Below, in pieces: positions 44,160 to 56,652 of a stretch of DNA of 64,000 bases; positions within the stretch are counted from its first letter, which is position 1; each line of letters opens with the position of its first letter. This stretch comes from Selaginella moellendorffii (Eukaryota > Streptophyta > Lycopodiopsida > Selaginellales > Selaginellaceae). The notes under the pieces are model-generated. The model had not been told where the DNA came from. It made no database searches and was given only the letters and a program-made list of their open reading frames with translations. The stretch spans positions 377,417 to 441,416 of the forward strand of contig NW_003314336.1 of the NCBI RefSeq assembly GCF_000143415.4, read 5' to 3'. Both the position numbers and the translations under genes were made by a program.

Positions 44160-45433
44160 CTAGAGCATTTGGGCGATTTGATCTCTCTTGTTGAAAGAGC
44201 GAGACGAAAAGGAGCGCGAGGAGGACAAATTCTTGTCAACAGTTCTGATGAGATTGTAAGACCACGCCCCACCCAAGGTGCCGAGCACAGGTCCAACAAT
44301 GTAAATCCACACGTCGGAATAGTTGTTCCTCGCCACCGCCGGGCCGATGCTCCTGGCCGGATTCATCGACGCTCCGGAAAGAGGCCTAGACGAACACAAG
44401 AGCCAACAAGCCAAAGCTTTAGCACCAAGGAAAACGCAAATCACTATGCCCCGGGGAATGGTTTTCTCCTGCAAAAACGAAGGTCAATCGCAAGAGAATG
44501 ATCCAAAGCTTACCTCTCCATGGAGCTCTACAAAAATGCAAAATCGAGAGAGAAAGTATATGAATAGAGAAGGAAGAGTACCCTGCAATGAGATTGTTGA
44601 GCGCGACTGTAGCTCCAACAGCGAGTCCGGCCAGCTCTCCAACCTGGACCACGCTTAGAGAGCTGAGAGAGGGGGAAGAGTTTAGCATCTTACGGCTCGA
44701 GTGTCAGTGGAAACCGCTGCCACTACAAACATGAGTATGTAACTGACGATGATTTCCAAAACCAAGGCTTGGACCACGTTGCCAGCGGCAGGAACTGTCG
44801 CTCCAATCTTGTTTACTTCTGTGAGAAGCTGCCGGAGCACGAAGCAAGCGCTGACTGACGCGGCGATCTGGGAGCCAATGTACAGCGGCACCTGGAACGA
44901 GTCACAGACAAAAACAAAAGGGTTAAACAATGAATAGATAAAAGGACTTGGAGAAGCGAAGCTCGAAAAGCACGCAGATGCTTTACCTGAGCCCAAGGAA
45001 AGTGTCGGACAGTTGCAAAAGCCACGGTAACTGCAGGATTCATGTGAGCCCCGGAGATATGACCAGTAGCATGAATCATCATCATAACGACGAGCCCGTT
45101 TGCTGCGGCCACTCCAAAGAAAGTCAGCGAGCCGTTTGTAAGTTCGTTCACCATTCCTGCGCCAGCACCGGCGAATACCAAGATGAACGTGGCAATGACT
45201 TCTGCACCGAGCTGATACAACCAAAAGGGAAGCGCGTCAGCAGAGAAAGAACAGCAGGAAGATAGAGTGACCTTCTGGCACAATGTAGCCCTCTTCCGGA
45301 ATCTTGTCCTGGGAATGCAGAGGCTTTTCAGTGTGGGAGGAGAGCAAGGTGAATCCACTTCCATAGCATGATTCTGCTTCTGCAGATCCAAGTCATGCTT
45401 GAAGTTGGGATCCTTCACACTCTCGGAAGCCAT
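44160..45433 (-). CDS. NIP: NIP-subfamily aquaporin (nodulin-26-like intrinsic protein)
   Basis: NIPs pass water, glycerol, boric acid or silicic acid, depending on the selectivity filter. The start [20 protein letters not shown] gives a long cytosolic N-terminus. The channel core has [20 protein letters not shown], then the two NPA boxes: [20 protein letters not shown] and [19 protein letters not shown]. Between them are [20 protein letters not shown] and [20 protein letters not shown]. The tail is Ser/Arg-rich ([11 protein letters not shown]) and may be phosphorylated. Both NPA motifs are canonical; I did not assign the substrate. Five exons. Confidence 0.9.
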
Positions 45434-47060
45434 GAAAGAATGCTAAAAACGTTTGCAGAAAGGAGCAAAGCAAAGAAGCACGTCGCTGGCTTTCGTCTAC
45501 GTTGGAAAGGCAAGAATTTATATACCTCGAAACTTGATGGCCATTTCTAAAAGTTCTGTTGATGAGTAGTGAGGACCATCCTGTGAAGGAACAGATATTA
45601 AGGAGTTTAGAGAAAAGGATTAGGAAAAAGGTGAAGAAAACATACATGAAGACGACGGCTGGGCTGTGGACTTATGAAGGATGTGTATCTGCCACATATT
45701 GCCATCTCCTTGAGTGCTCAACGTCTCCTAGACAAAACGCAAGCTTAGAACAGACTCAATAATGGAAGACTTTGGCTATGACCACCACTACGCCCAAGAG
45801 CATCAAGGAAAAGCACTCAGCCCACCAGGGGACCATTCCCCGTTTGCACGTTGAGCAAGAGAAAAAGAAAGTGACCGTAAACTTCCTCGCATAGCCACAA
45901 ATTCGTGTTATTCCCTGGGACCGTGATCGTATCCCTCACAAACACGACGTCGCTTCCTTTGTCGAGAGAATGTGACTCTGTGGACGGTGTACGCTTCCCA
46001 CGTTGAGTGCCTGGTGGAAAGTGAAGGGGAAAAAAACGAAAAAAGAAAACTTCATCAGTCAGGCCCGTGCTCTAAACAAATCCTGCAAGAGCAGCGTACT
46101 TTGCTGCTGAAGCCCAGAGAATAGCTAAGCATTCTGGCAAAACTAGTACTGAAAGAAATGTAAGTCCAGAGCATACAATAATCCACACCATGCTCACCCA
46201 AAAAAGGCAAAGAAAAATATGTAAGAAAAATCGATAGAACTCAGTCAAGCACTCACCTGGCAAGAACTGTAGCAACATACAACCGAACAACACCTCCAGC
46301 CATAAAGGAAGGAAAGAAGACAACGAAGCGCACGAGCAAAAGCTTATCAGAAGGTCGCATTACCGACGAATTGTCCGCGCCTGGAGCCTCTGAATCGCAT
46401 CAACCTCGCGCGCTTGCACTGTGTTCCTCCAGCATCTAGCTGAGCTACGCTACTTTTCCCTTTCGCTAATGGAAACCCTAGGCCTGGATCGCGATCGCGC
46501 ATCAAATCAACAAAAAAGAGAGGACAACAGCTCGCCGCGCATTGCGAATTGTGATCGCGGTCGCGCGACGCCTGCGCTTGCGCCAATCTCGCCAATCCCT
46601 AGCCCGCCATAGCCGTTTGAGAAGAAAAGGATATAAGAGGATATTCGAGAACTTTTAAAAACATTGCCCTATCTTCGGGCGGATATTCGCCAGGTTAATA
46701 TGCCCGCGTTGCCCGTGTGAATCGAAGGAGGATAGATTCGTCCCATCCCCCGCGAGCGAGCGAGCGCGCCGGGACGAAGATTGGGAAGGAATGAGCGATC
46801 ACGCTCGCGATTGCGACGATGGCGTCGTCGCCCTGCCGCCCAGCGCGCGCTCCATCTCCGCGCGGCAGGGTTAGGGCTGCGAGAACGGAGAAGGAGGAGG
46901 AGGAAGCGCCAAGCCCTTCACGAAATCCAAGGTCAGGAAAGGATTTTCGTGGACTAGGGTTCCTAGGATCGCCATAGGGGCTTTGGCGCATTCCCTGTCT
47001 TTCGAATCCATCTCCAGCGGAAGAATTACCATCGCGGCAGAGTAATCTTCACTCGCAAGC
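45434..47060. other. 1.6-kb region before ATG11 with unassigned exon-like pieces
   Basis: No complete gene is recognisable. On the minus strand, an ATG at about 46302 opens MAGGVVRLYVATVLA up to a GT donor at about 46256. Later open segments at about 46158-46070 and 46002-45817 have protein-like stretches (KGSDVVFVRDTITVPGNNTN). I could not join them convincingly. The ATG11 promoter must lie in the right part, where AGGGTTAGGGC-like telo-box sequence occurs near 46868-46878. Confidence 0.35.
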
Positions 47061-50000
47061 ATGCTGATTCATGTGGCGGAGAATGGGCTCTCGTTTGAGC
47101 TGGATTGCCAGCCATCGACGAGCGTGGAGGACGTCCAGAGCTATCTCGTGTCGCTCACGGGTGTTCTCCAGCACGAGCAGCTCCTCATTGTGGGGGATAC
47201 ACGGCTGGAGCCGCACAGGTCTCTTGGGTCGTATCGCTTGCCATCGCAGGATCGAGCAGTGTTTCTCTTCAGCCGCCACAAGCTCAGCCCAGATTGTCCC
47301 CCTCCACAGGCAGAGTTTGCGGAGAGATTTTCCGAGGCGCTGCGAGAGCCGCCGTGCCCTCCACAGCCGTCTTCCACTGCTGGGAATGGCCACCCTTTGG
47401 ACGACTCGAGAGACCCGGCACTGCGAGCTCTACCTTCTTACGAGCGCCAGTTTAAGTTCCACCTCGACAAGGGTCGTGGGATCTTGAGCTCCAGCCAGAA
47501 GAAGTTTGAGGCGTGTAGAACTTTACACCGCGAGCAGCAAGTCCAGGAGATGGCGCTGGAGACGGCCAGAGCCAACATGGAGCACTACTACAAGATGATC
47601 GACCAGCTCTATCAGGAGTTCATGAAACACTTTACGAGGCAGCACCGGCAGCACTCGGAGCTGCTGGCCAACTTTGACAAAGATTTGGAGCGCCTTCGTC
47701 TCTGTAAGTTGCATCCAGCATTGAAATCCGAGAGCAGGAAGACGTTGATGGATTGTGTGAAGGAAAGCAGCCTCAAGAAGTGGGCGGAGGACTGTGCCTT
47801 GTCGCATAAGCAGTTCTTCGCCAAGGTGTCCCAGCTCAAGAACGAGTATGTGATCCTCCAGAGGAGTGTGGAGGATTTGCTGGTGACTGGCTCAACTGTG
47901 GACGTGAGGCTGCTCGAGGAGACAATTGACAATCACCTGCATTACAAGGAGGAGCAGGCTAGCATCATTCAATCACTTAGGTGCGTCTTATCTTAAACCT
48001 CTTTTTTTTATCTTCTCTAAACCTTTTTGTGTGTTTGCTCTTGCAGCAAAGATGTAAATACCGTAAGAAAGCTTATTGACGACTGCGTGAATAGCCAGCA
48101 CACAGCATCACTTCGTCCACACGACGCCGTCTCGGCTCTTGGACCGATGTACGAAGTTCACGATAAGAGCCACATACCCAGGATGGAGGCCTGTGATCGA
48201 GAACTGTGGAAGCTTTTAGATACGTGTAGGAGGAGCAAGAACGCGATGAGCATGGGGGTCCATATGCGGATGCAAAGCGTAGCAGCGCTCCAGGCAAGCA
48301 TCCGAGACATGAGAAACCAACTCTCAGCGTTCAAAGAAGCCATGGCTCGACAGGATGATATCTTCGAGGAGCTCAAGGTTGTCCGAAAGGTTGGCTCCGC
48401 TTACAAGGCGTGTCTTGCCGAGGTGGTGAGGAGGAAAGCTTGCATGAAGCTTTACATGGGACAGGCGGGGCAACTGGCTGAGAAGCTTGCAAGGAAGAGG
48501 GAGATGGAGATGGCCCGAAGGGAAGAATTTCTCCAGGTGCAGAGCTTGTACATCCCGAGGGACGTGTTAGCCGCCATGGGACTCTTCGACGCTCCCAGCC
48601 AGTGCATTGTAAATATTGCTCCGTTCGACGTGGGCCTGCTCGACATAGATATGGCGGATCTGGAACGCTACGCTCCAGAGTCTTTAGTTGGTGCCTTGTA
48701 CAAAGTAGCCGAGGGGGCACCGGATAGCACAGATGATGGGGAGCTAGAAGAGATAGCAGGGACTAGCAAACTGGAGGTGGAAAATACGTGGTTAAAGGCG
48801 GAGCTTGCTTCGGCTATTTCCACGCTGTGCAACTTGGATCCCGATTTCCAGCCCGAGGAGTCGGAGGGTCTGAGTGAGCAAGGCAAGGCTGGAGGTGACA
48901 GTCGGGAGACTATTGCTGCCAGGAAGACGGCGGAAGCATTGCAGCTCAAAGATTTACATGCGAAGCAGCTGCATGGAATGCTGGATATGAGGCAGCAGCA
49001 ATGCAACGCTTATGAGAAGCGGATAAGAGAGCTCGAGCAGAGGTTGAGAGAACAGGACGCGCAGATCGAAAAGCTGTCGTCGAGCGGAAACGGTGAAGGT
49101 GGTGGGCTCAAGAAAGAAATACTTGATTTGTCCGAGAACTCTGGGCTGACGAATGTTCGAAACTTGAGCAGTGCTGAGCCGATGGACGAAGGCAGCAGCA
49201 GGCTTGCTCGTCTAGGGAGTTCGTGTACAGAGGCTAGCGATCAGATCGACGAAGGACTTGACGAGAACATGGTCGTGGAGACCGAAACGCTCAAGAAACT
49301 GGAGGTAGACAAGGGAGAAAAGAAGAGCGACTCTGCGAGCGAGAAGGACAAGGAGATAGCTGCCTTGGGAATTGGTCTGAGCGAGAAGACTCAGATGCTC
49401 AGTGCAGTGGAGGAGAAGTTTAAAGACGCCGTTGCGAAGACTGCTCAGCTGCAGGAAGAAGTGGACTGTAGCGCTGAACTTTTGCGAGAATGCCAGGTAT
49501 GGATGGATTGATTTTGTTTTTCGTTTGTCCAGTTCTCGTGAGGTAACAGCAGCTCTCTCTGCCTTTTCAGATGAACTGTGCTCACTTGGAGAATCGATTA
49601 CACGAAGCAAGGGAAGAAGCAAGAACTAATCTGTGTGCCGCCGAGCGCCGAGCGGCCGAGTATGCGTCCTTAAGAGCGTCGAGCGTGAGGCTCCGAGGCC
49701 TTATGGAACGACTGAATAACTGCATCTCAACTCCAGTGGACGGAGCTGCTGGCTTCGTGGAGTCACTAGCTACGCTCTCGAATTCTCTGTCCAGGTTTGT
49801 CACCATTTTTTCTCTAGTGTAAGCTCACGTTTTTCTTCTTTCAGCCCTTCGAATGGTGGCAGTGAGAACCGGGAGGACCCGTGCTTGCTGGAGTTCCAGT
49901 CCTCGATAAGGATTCTTGCCGACCGAGTTGCGGGGATCATCCAGCAGATGATGGATCGCTGTAGCTCGTTGGAAGCAGCGCAGAGTCATCTCAACAAAGA

Positions 50001-50482
50001 CATCGAGAGCAAAGCCGAAATGCTGAAGAACTTATATGCAAAGCACAAGCTGGAGAAACGGGTATTACTAAAACTTGTCTTTCTTTTCAATCGAACACTT
50101 TTTACAGGCGAGGAAGGAAAAGATCTGCTTCACTCGCTTTGAAGTTCACGAGCTTGCCGTGTTCATGCCAAACTCGGCCGGCCACTGGGAAGCTCTCAAC
50201 AGGAACTGCCCGAATTACTACTTGTCCGACGAGTCGATCGCGCTGTTCCTGGAGAATTTGCCGAGCGGCCAGCAGTACATCGTCGGACAGATTGTTCACA
50301 TCAACCGGAACGTTGCCAGGCGCGCTCCATCGCCAAGTACTAGAGAACCATCGGCAGCTCCTCCAGGAGGCGGAGGAGGAGCAGCATCAAGGCCTCGCTA
50401 CAATCCTTATGGCCTTGGCATCGGCTGTGAGTTCTTCGTTGTTACTGTGGCTATGGTTCCGGATCTTGCTCCACTCAGCTAG
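47061..50482 (+). CDS. ATG11: Autophagy-related protein 11 (ATG11)
   Basis: ATG11 is the scaffold that links the ATG1 kinase complex to selective cargo and the growing autophagosome. The start MLIHVAENGLSFELDCQPST is a ubiquitin-like N-terminal domain, then RQFKFHLDKGRGILSSSQKK and a long coiled-coil region. The conserved plant segment YGPMYEVHDKSHIPRMEACD-like (LGPMYEVHDKSHIPRMEACD) follows. The C-terminal claw-like part has ICFTRFEVHELAVFMPNSAG, HWEALNRNCPNYYLSDESIA and GQQYIVGQIVHINRNVARRA. Four introns (after 47978, 49496, 49795 and 50061). About 1,080 residues, close to plant homologues. Confidence 0.93.
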
Positions 50483-50658
50483 AACTAGAATAAAAAGGAG
50501 CTTGATGATACGTAACATTGGTTGGGTCTAGAAAGAAATACCTTGACGATAACTTATGTATAGTTCTTGTTGCTCCATTCTATGATTTCAAGAAAGAAAA
50601 AAAGCAAAACTTTAGTCGAAGAACTTTGAGGAAAAAATAAATTCATGGAACCTTGGTT

Positions 50659-51510
50659 TTAATCCTCTTGATCTTCATCGTCTTCGATCCCAACCCAGCC
50701 AGTGAATGCTAGGAGGAACTCCTTGAATGTGACTCTACCATCTCTATCCCAATCCATTTCCTCTGGAAGAAGCAAGAGATTGAAAAGGAAGTGATGGAAG
50801 TTTGATGGATTCACGTACCAAATCTCTCGACGCCTATGCTATCCTGTTGCGTATTAGTCGCGTGTGAGGACTCGTGGATGGACTCGATCATCTCTTCCTT
50901 TGTGACGTAGCCATCGCCATTCTTGTCAAAGAAGACGAACGCGTCCTCGATCGTCTCGAAGCTCCACTCCAAGTCCGGCAATCCAATCCTCGATTTCTAC
51001 ACAAACCTCGGGTTAGAGCAAAGAACAAAGAAAAAAAGAAGAAATTTGGATCTTACTCCATCGGAATTGAGAGGCTCTCCCAGGAGATAAGCTAGCGCAA
51101 GAACAACGATGAATTCCTTGAAACTGATGCGCCGGTTGTGATCCACATCCCCCTCCTCGTAGAAGATCTGGACCTCTTCTTCGGTGAATTCAACCTTGAG
51201 CTCTCGAAAACACGCCTTGAGCTGCTCGAGGTCGATCGTCCCTCTCTTGTGCTTGTCTGCCACGAGGATCCATCCAACACTCGCTCGATCGAGAGAGAAA
51301 GAAGGGGAAAAACGTACCAAATCGCTTGAAAACGTCACGGACTTGGTCGAAGGCCATGTCGATCTTGGAAAATTTCATGAGAATGGCGTCGAAGGATTTG
51401 ACGCTGCTCTTGGCGGCCGCGGCGCGCTGCTGCAGCGCCTTGACGAGCCGCTTCTCCACCACATCGCCGTCGGGGAGCTCGCGCCGGCTCGCGCTGATCG
51501 ATCCGCCCAT
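50659..51510 (-). CDS. Calmodulin-like EF-hand protein (CML21/22-like)
   Basis: A calcium sensor with four EF-hand loops: DKHKRGTIDLEQ, DVDHNRRISFKE, DKNGDGYVTKEE and DWDRDGRVTFKE. The second loop has His and Arg in place of usual ligands, so it may bind weakly. The start MGGSISASRRELPDGDVVEK has Gly2 and Ser6, an N-myristoylation signal that would place it on a membrane. The long N-terminus and acidic C-terminus (GWVGIEDDEDQED) fit Arabidopsis CML21/CML22-type proteins. Five exons with short introns. Confidence 0.87.
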
Positions 51511-52176
51511 ACTTTAGGTCAGGAGCGACAGGAAATCTCTGGAAAGAAAAGCAATGGCGCGATGAGTGATGGATTGCGATGGATTTGCTCGCGCTCCTGG
51601 AAATCCCTGGCGAGAATGCCGACGACGCGAGCATTGGATCGGTCTTAGCATTGCTTTCCGGAGAAGAGATGTAATCTCGACCGTTGGTTTGTATTTCATC
51701 TCTAGCTCTTCACACCTGTCTGTCAGGGCTTGGTTGCCTCGATCGATCGAGCAATTGCGTCTCCGCGAGAAAGATTTCTTCGTCACGCTCCAGCGCTGGT
51801 GGATCGACAGGCGGCGGTGAGTGGTCTCAGTTCTGGATCGACAGACACGCGGAATTCCTCAACTGCGAGGAAATCTCGACGATCTTGCGGGCGAATCTTG
51901 CTCCATTCTTTTACGGAGAATGGATTGGTTCTATCTGCTCGTCACTGCTTTGCATCTGGTAAGAATCTCTAGATCGTTTGGTAGATCTCCCAAAGTCTCT
52001 TGGTTATTTCCAGTAGTTGCTTTTGTGGTGGTTTTTCTTCTTGCTATAGTTCCATCTCTTCTTCTTCTTCTTCTTTCTTAGTTTTGATTGAGATCTCAAA
52101 GGCTTGAATTCGTGTGTGCCTTCTTTCTTTAGTTTTGATCTATCAGATGATCATAGCTAACTGTAGTATACTTTAC
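51511..52176. other. Intergenic region between the CML and ureide permease genes
   Basis: The 666 bp hold the CML promoter, several short plus-strand ORFs with no recognisable domain, and CTTCTTCTT pyrimidine-rich tracts at about 52062-52079. I call no gene. Confidence 0.5.
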
Positions 52177-53741
52177 TCAGGAATGCTTTCGGTGGCCTGA
52201 GGATGCCATGAGAACTGCCACCGCAATGCAAAACATTGTAAGCATGGCTGCCAGCAGCATGTACGTTCTTCGCGACGATCGAATGTACTCGCCAAAAAAG
52301 AGCACACCCCACAGGGTGCTAACCAGCGGCATCGCCTGGAGAAAGAACAAAACCATCAAAGACGAAGAAGAAACTTCGATCCATACCTGGACAGCGTCGG
52401 CAGCAGCGTAACCAGCAGCTTGGCCTCCCATGAACTGGAGCCCGTTTCCAAAGCCACACAAGAGTCCTGCGAGCAATGCCCACGGCCTTCCATTCCAATC
52501 CGCGACGTAAGCTGTGAGGGAGGACTTTGGCAGTCCAACGGCGGGGCGGTAGAGGAGGACAAGGCTGAGGAAGAGCGCGAGCACGAAGAAGGATGTGCTG
52601 AAGTAGAAGAAGGCAGTGTATACCACCAAGCGGGGAACTCCGGGCTTTAGAGTGTGCCACTGATCGTTGGTGGCAACGTTGAAAGCCGGACTGAAGAGGG
52701 AGAAGCAAGCGCCTGCGAAGAAGATGATTCCCAGGCCCAGGATGGTGTTGGAGGTGGTGTTCTACATCCAGAAAAGAAGAAACCTGGCTCAGGAACAAGC
52801 AGCTACTAGTACAACGTACTTTGATCGCTCGCTTGTGCTCGAGTTGATCGAGGAACTCGGCAGTTCCAGCTTGAGCTTTGACAGTTTTGGTGGTGCCGTT
52901 CTCCTCCTCCGGTTGGTTCTTGGTTTCCACAGCCGCCATCTCGACGTCCAATCTTTTGTAAGAAGATCCGGAGCCATCACTGCCAAGTAAGAGCGAAGTT
53001 GATCGATCCAGCCATGGGGGAAGAACAGTGACTTACTTGCTGTTGAGAAGCTCTGCGGCCGCGAGCTTGGCTCGGTTATCTTTGGTGTTGGAAGAATGCA
53101 GCGCCGAGCCGAGAAAGACAGCGATCAGGAAGCAGGCGACTCCAGGGAAGAGAATCTCGGCCCGGTTGATCCGATCGTCGAGAAAGTAGTTCATGGTGGT
53201 GCCTGGGACACTCAAGAACAGTGAAGGATCATGGAACGAGATCGATCACTCCAAAGTCGGGAAAAACTTGTCCTTACCAGCGACGACAGTGATGCTGCAC
53301 GAGATAACTTCGGCTACCGACAGACCAACGTATGCTAGCGCGTACTGGAGGGAGAGGTTTCCTAGGCACAGGACGATTCCACCGGCCATGGCGAATCCAA
53401 CAGACGGCCAGTTATCCTGGAAGATCCTCCGACCAGGAAAGAGAAAGAAGCCCATCAACAATCACAGACGAAGAAGAACAAAAGGAAGAAGGTGGTGCCA
53501 TCACCTGCTTGAGCTGCTCCAGGAAATTGGGAGTCTGAGTGGAACTCTCGCCGATCTGGCCGAGCGTGAGCGCGATGACAATGGCAGCAATGTAATTGGT
53601 GATGCAGTAGTCGAGGTACGTGTGCTGTGGCAATCGCCCTCTTCGTTCTAACAGGTTCATGATCGCTGGCCATGTCCCCAGGAAGACGAGCGCCGTGAGC
53701 ATGAGCGCGATGGCGCCCCCTTTGTCCTCCACCACGTACAT
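52177..53741 (-). CDS. UPS: Ureide permease (UPS family)
   Basis: UPS proteins import allantoin, uracil and related nitrogen-rich heterocycles at the plasma membrane. The start MYVVEDKGGAIALMLTALVF is followed by LGTWPAIMNLLERRGRLPQH, TYLDYCITNYIAAIVIALTL, GFAMAGGIVLCLGNLSLQYA, NYFLDDRINRAEILFPGVAC, a variable loop (GTTKTVKAQAGTAEFLDQLE), LFSPAFNVATNDQWHTLKPG, WNGRPWALLAGLLCGFGNGL, FMGGQAAGYAAADAVQAMPL and the end MASSGHRKHS. Ten membrane spans are expected and the hydrophobic pattern fits. Six introns. Confidence 0.94.
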
Positions 53742-54065
53742 GATGCAAATCTCTCTCGGATGCCTTGCTCGATCGATCGATCCCTATAAGATCACTCACA
53801 CTTACCTATGCTCGTGGATCACATTGTCAAATCCCCCATTCTCCAGTCTTCGTCGGTGATGGCGACCGTGGAAGACTAGGAGTTCCCAAAAGTGTGGGAG
53901 TGTGCCTAATAATTCGGGAACCACATGAGATTGATATGCACACCATCTTTGGACAAAATTAGATTCCTAGATGCGCTCTTGGAAGAACACTCGAAGTTAC
54001 ATCTCCCTATCCTCCTCTCGCTGGTTGGATCGCTGGAAAGCTTTCTTTGTCCTCCTCGCTCATCC
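53742..54065. other. Gap between the ureide permease start and the unresolved gene's stop
   Basis: The 324 bp hold the ureide permease promoter; TATA- and GATCGATCGATC-like sequence lies near 53768-53781. Nothing else was recognised. Confidence 0.4.
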
Positions 54066-55290
54066 TCATGGTCTAGATCTGGTGAGCTCAATAGCGCAGC
54101 GATGTTGAAACTTTGATCGCGCTTTCGTGCCCAAATGAGTCTCGGGAGTCTGCTCCTCGCCATCCACTGGAAAAACATCCAGTGATTTAGCAGCAGCAAA
54201 AAAGAACAAACGATGAGCCTTAGGCTTTGGTAACAAGTATCCTCTGCAGTGTAAGGTTCCTCGTTGCCCTCTGTAGAGGATGATCAAGCTGGAAACAAAA
54301 GGTTATTCTCAGGAACTTACCAAAATCCAGGCACTCGATGCTCGTGAACTTCTCCTCTACAGGAAGAGAAGGAAAGATTCATGCATGCCTTAGCTTGCAA
54401 CTTACCATTTGGACCATTTGGCAGATCCTTCAAGGCCAGATGCGCGTCTTTCTGGAGCGTGATCACTATAACAATTTTGCTGCGATCCATGTATCGCCCC
54501 ACCATTGATTTGCACGCTGTCACCAAGCCCTGAAGGAAGAAACTTAGTTTCTAAAGCGAAGTTTGGGATGAATTTACCACAGCGTCTATGTCGGTCTGTA
54601 GCACGGGTATAAACGCATCAAAAGAGTTGAGCAAGCTCCATATATGATCTGAAGAAGTCGCCACAAAGGCATCGTCCTCTTGTACGAAAAGCAAAACGAG
54701 AGAAGGATATCAAACCTGAGAATGCTTATGTCTACTTTCAGGAACTATAGAGCGTCTTATCATGATGTTTCTCTTCACTTGATGATCCCACGAATGCAAG
54801 TAGACTGGCTTGAAAGATCTGGAGAGTAGAACTCGGGCACTACTACCTGTAAATTTATCCATCGTGAACCAGGACGACCACACTGTTGAACTTCGTGTGT
54901 TGGAACGCTTCAAATTCATTCCTGGATCGCTGTAATGAGAATACTTGAAAAATATGAGATAAAACACACCTTTTAAGGGATGGGCGCCTGAACGAAGGAA
55001 GTAAAAAAGGGCAAAGAGGAGATAGGGCGATGGTGAGATCCCCGTCAAACGCTCCTATTTTCCGCCAAGAAGATTAAACATATAGGAGTTTGTCCTTTCA
55101 CGAAGGAGCAGCTGTTTGCACTGCGCGTGTTGGGATTCTCTGCCCAAAGTGGGACTGGAACACCTCGGCATTGTGAGAATACTTCTTTCGCCATGGAAGC
55201 ATTTGCAGGCCTCGCGTTTAGCAATGCTTTCTTGACAGATTCGCCCCTTCTGAACCTGAGCAGCTCTATCGGCAAAATTCAGGAACAAGC
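54066..55290 (-). CDS. Unresolved multi-exon gene, family not recognised
   Basis: Several minus-strand exon-like pieces have clean splice sites and protein-like content, but I cannot name the product and the 5' end is not settled. In order: AAQVQKGRICQESIAKREAC or, in another frame, ELLRFRRGESVKKALLNARP (about 55270-55170); a middle part near 54970-54720 whose frame is unclear; DDAFVATSSDHIWSLLNSFD, then PVLQTDIDAV (about 54680-54580); GLVTACKSMVGRYMDRSKIV, then LQKDAHLALKDLPNGPN; EEKFTSIECLDF; EGNEEPYTAEDT; and a basic end GEEQTPETHLGTKARSKFQH that stops at 54066. Frames of the last five pieces agree through phase-1 or phase-2 GT-AG introns. The 5' half is guesswork. Confidence 0.4.
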
Positions 55291-55440
55291 TAGCGTATGA
55301 TACCTGGTGCTTTTCCTCGTCAAGCTTTTGGTGCGTTCCACCAAAGGAATGAGGAAGCTTGAGCTGAAGAGTCAGAAGAGGTGCTCAAAGCGCATGAATG
55401 GCTTTGTGGGAAAATGCAAAGTGCGCAAGCCAAAGACGAT

Positions 55441-55500
55441 TGGAAAGTCAAAGAAGGTCTTTTAAACAAAATGGAAAGTCAAAGAAGGTCTTTTAAACAA
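55441..55500. repeat. Tandem duplication, 31-bp unit
   Basis: TGGAAAGTCAAAGAAGGTCT followed by TTTAAACAA occurs exactly twice, at 55441-55469 and 55472-55500, in the 3' flank of the dioxygenase. Confidence 0.95.
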
Positions 55501-55530
55501 CTGATCCAGATAGACAGGGCTACATATTTT

Positions 55531-56652
55531 TCACTTCTTTACCTGGGTGATGACAGATTTACCACTCGCCTGCTTGGCGAAAAAGATGGCGAGGTAATCC
55601 CGGTAGCACACGGCTTGAAACTGCGACTCCTCCTGGGCATTGACAAGCTCGGGGAAGGGCGCGATCAACGGTCCAGCTGGCGGTGGCTCGAAGAAGCTCG
55701 CGATGGAATATCTGGTGGAATCAGAATTGGCCAACGCGCGATGCTCGGCGCTCTTGTATTTACCATTGCTCATAATCTGGGGTGCAAATACGTAAGAAGT
55801 AAGAAACCAAGATCTACGTTTTACCTCGAGTTGGTCTCCCATGTTAACGACGATTGCGCCGGGTAAAGAATGGACGGTGATCCATGCGCCGTCCTTGAGC
55901 ACTTGCAATCCAGGCACTCCATTGTCGACCAATAGGGAGATGACATTTGGGTCTGTGTGTGACCGCAGCGCTAGCACGAGCTCGGGCTGTGGGCATGGAA
56001 GATAACGATTCATCAGCATCGAGTGATGGAGTTCCTCTAGGGATTGCTCGATCCGGTTGGATTCCAGGCCTAATCCTCTAGAGACGTATCTCAGCAGCTT
56101 TCTTCCCAGATCGTGCATCGCCTCGCAGTACCTAGCGCTGGAATCTCTGGAGAAAAACGATAGGAATCGATCAAGATTGCATTCTCGGAAAAATTGCGCT
56201 CACCGGTAGTGTGGAGGATCGCTCGGGCACGATTCTTTAACGGCATCGCTACACGGAGGATAGCAAAGGCTCTGGAAGAGGAAATCTCGCCAATCCACGA
56301 CGCTCGAGTTGTCGAATCTGACCGAGTAGCCGGTGGTCTTGGGGATCGGCGTGGCGCTGAAATATTTCATCCTCACCGCCATGGGAAGATCGAAGAAATC
56401 CTTGGCCGCCTGGAGCATCCCATCAACAATCTCCTGCGCCACGCCGTGAGAGATGACCTGAAAGAAGCCCCAATCCTTGCACGCCCTCGCGATCGCATCG
56501 GTGATCTCCTCCTCGGGCAGCGTCAGGTCAATCACCGGGATCTGAGTCGAATTGCCACGCTGCGAGCCATAGATTGGAGGGTGGGGCTGTATGTAAGCCT
56601 CTGGCACACTCGTGATTCCTTGCGCGAGAAGATTCTCAACAGGAATGAGCAA
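55531..56652 (-). CDS. 2-oxoglutarate/Fe(II)-dependent dioxygenase with missing start codon
   Basis: This soluble oxygenase family includes flavonoid, hormone and defence enzymes; the substrate here is unknown. The first readable residues are LIPVENLLAQGITSVPEAYI, then IPVIDLTLPEEEITDAIARA, GFFQVISHGVAQEIVDGMLQ, SHTDPNVISLLVDNGVPGLQ (His and Asp iron ligands), NMGDQLEIMSNGKYKSAEHR (third ligand His) and DSTRYSIASFF (Arg-Ser 2OG-binding pair). Three exons. The reading begins at a TTG codon (56650-56652), directly preceded by an in-frame stop. No ATG sits where this family starts, and AT-rich DNA begins here. Either a few N-terminal residues were cut off by a rearrangement or a 5' exon is unseen. 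The enzyme core is intact. Confidence 0.85.
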
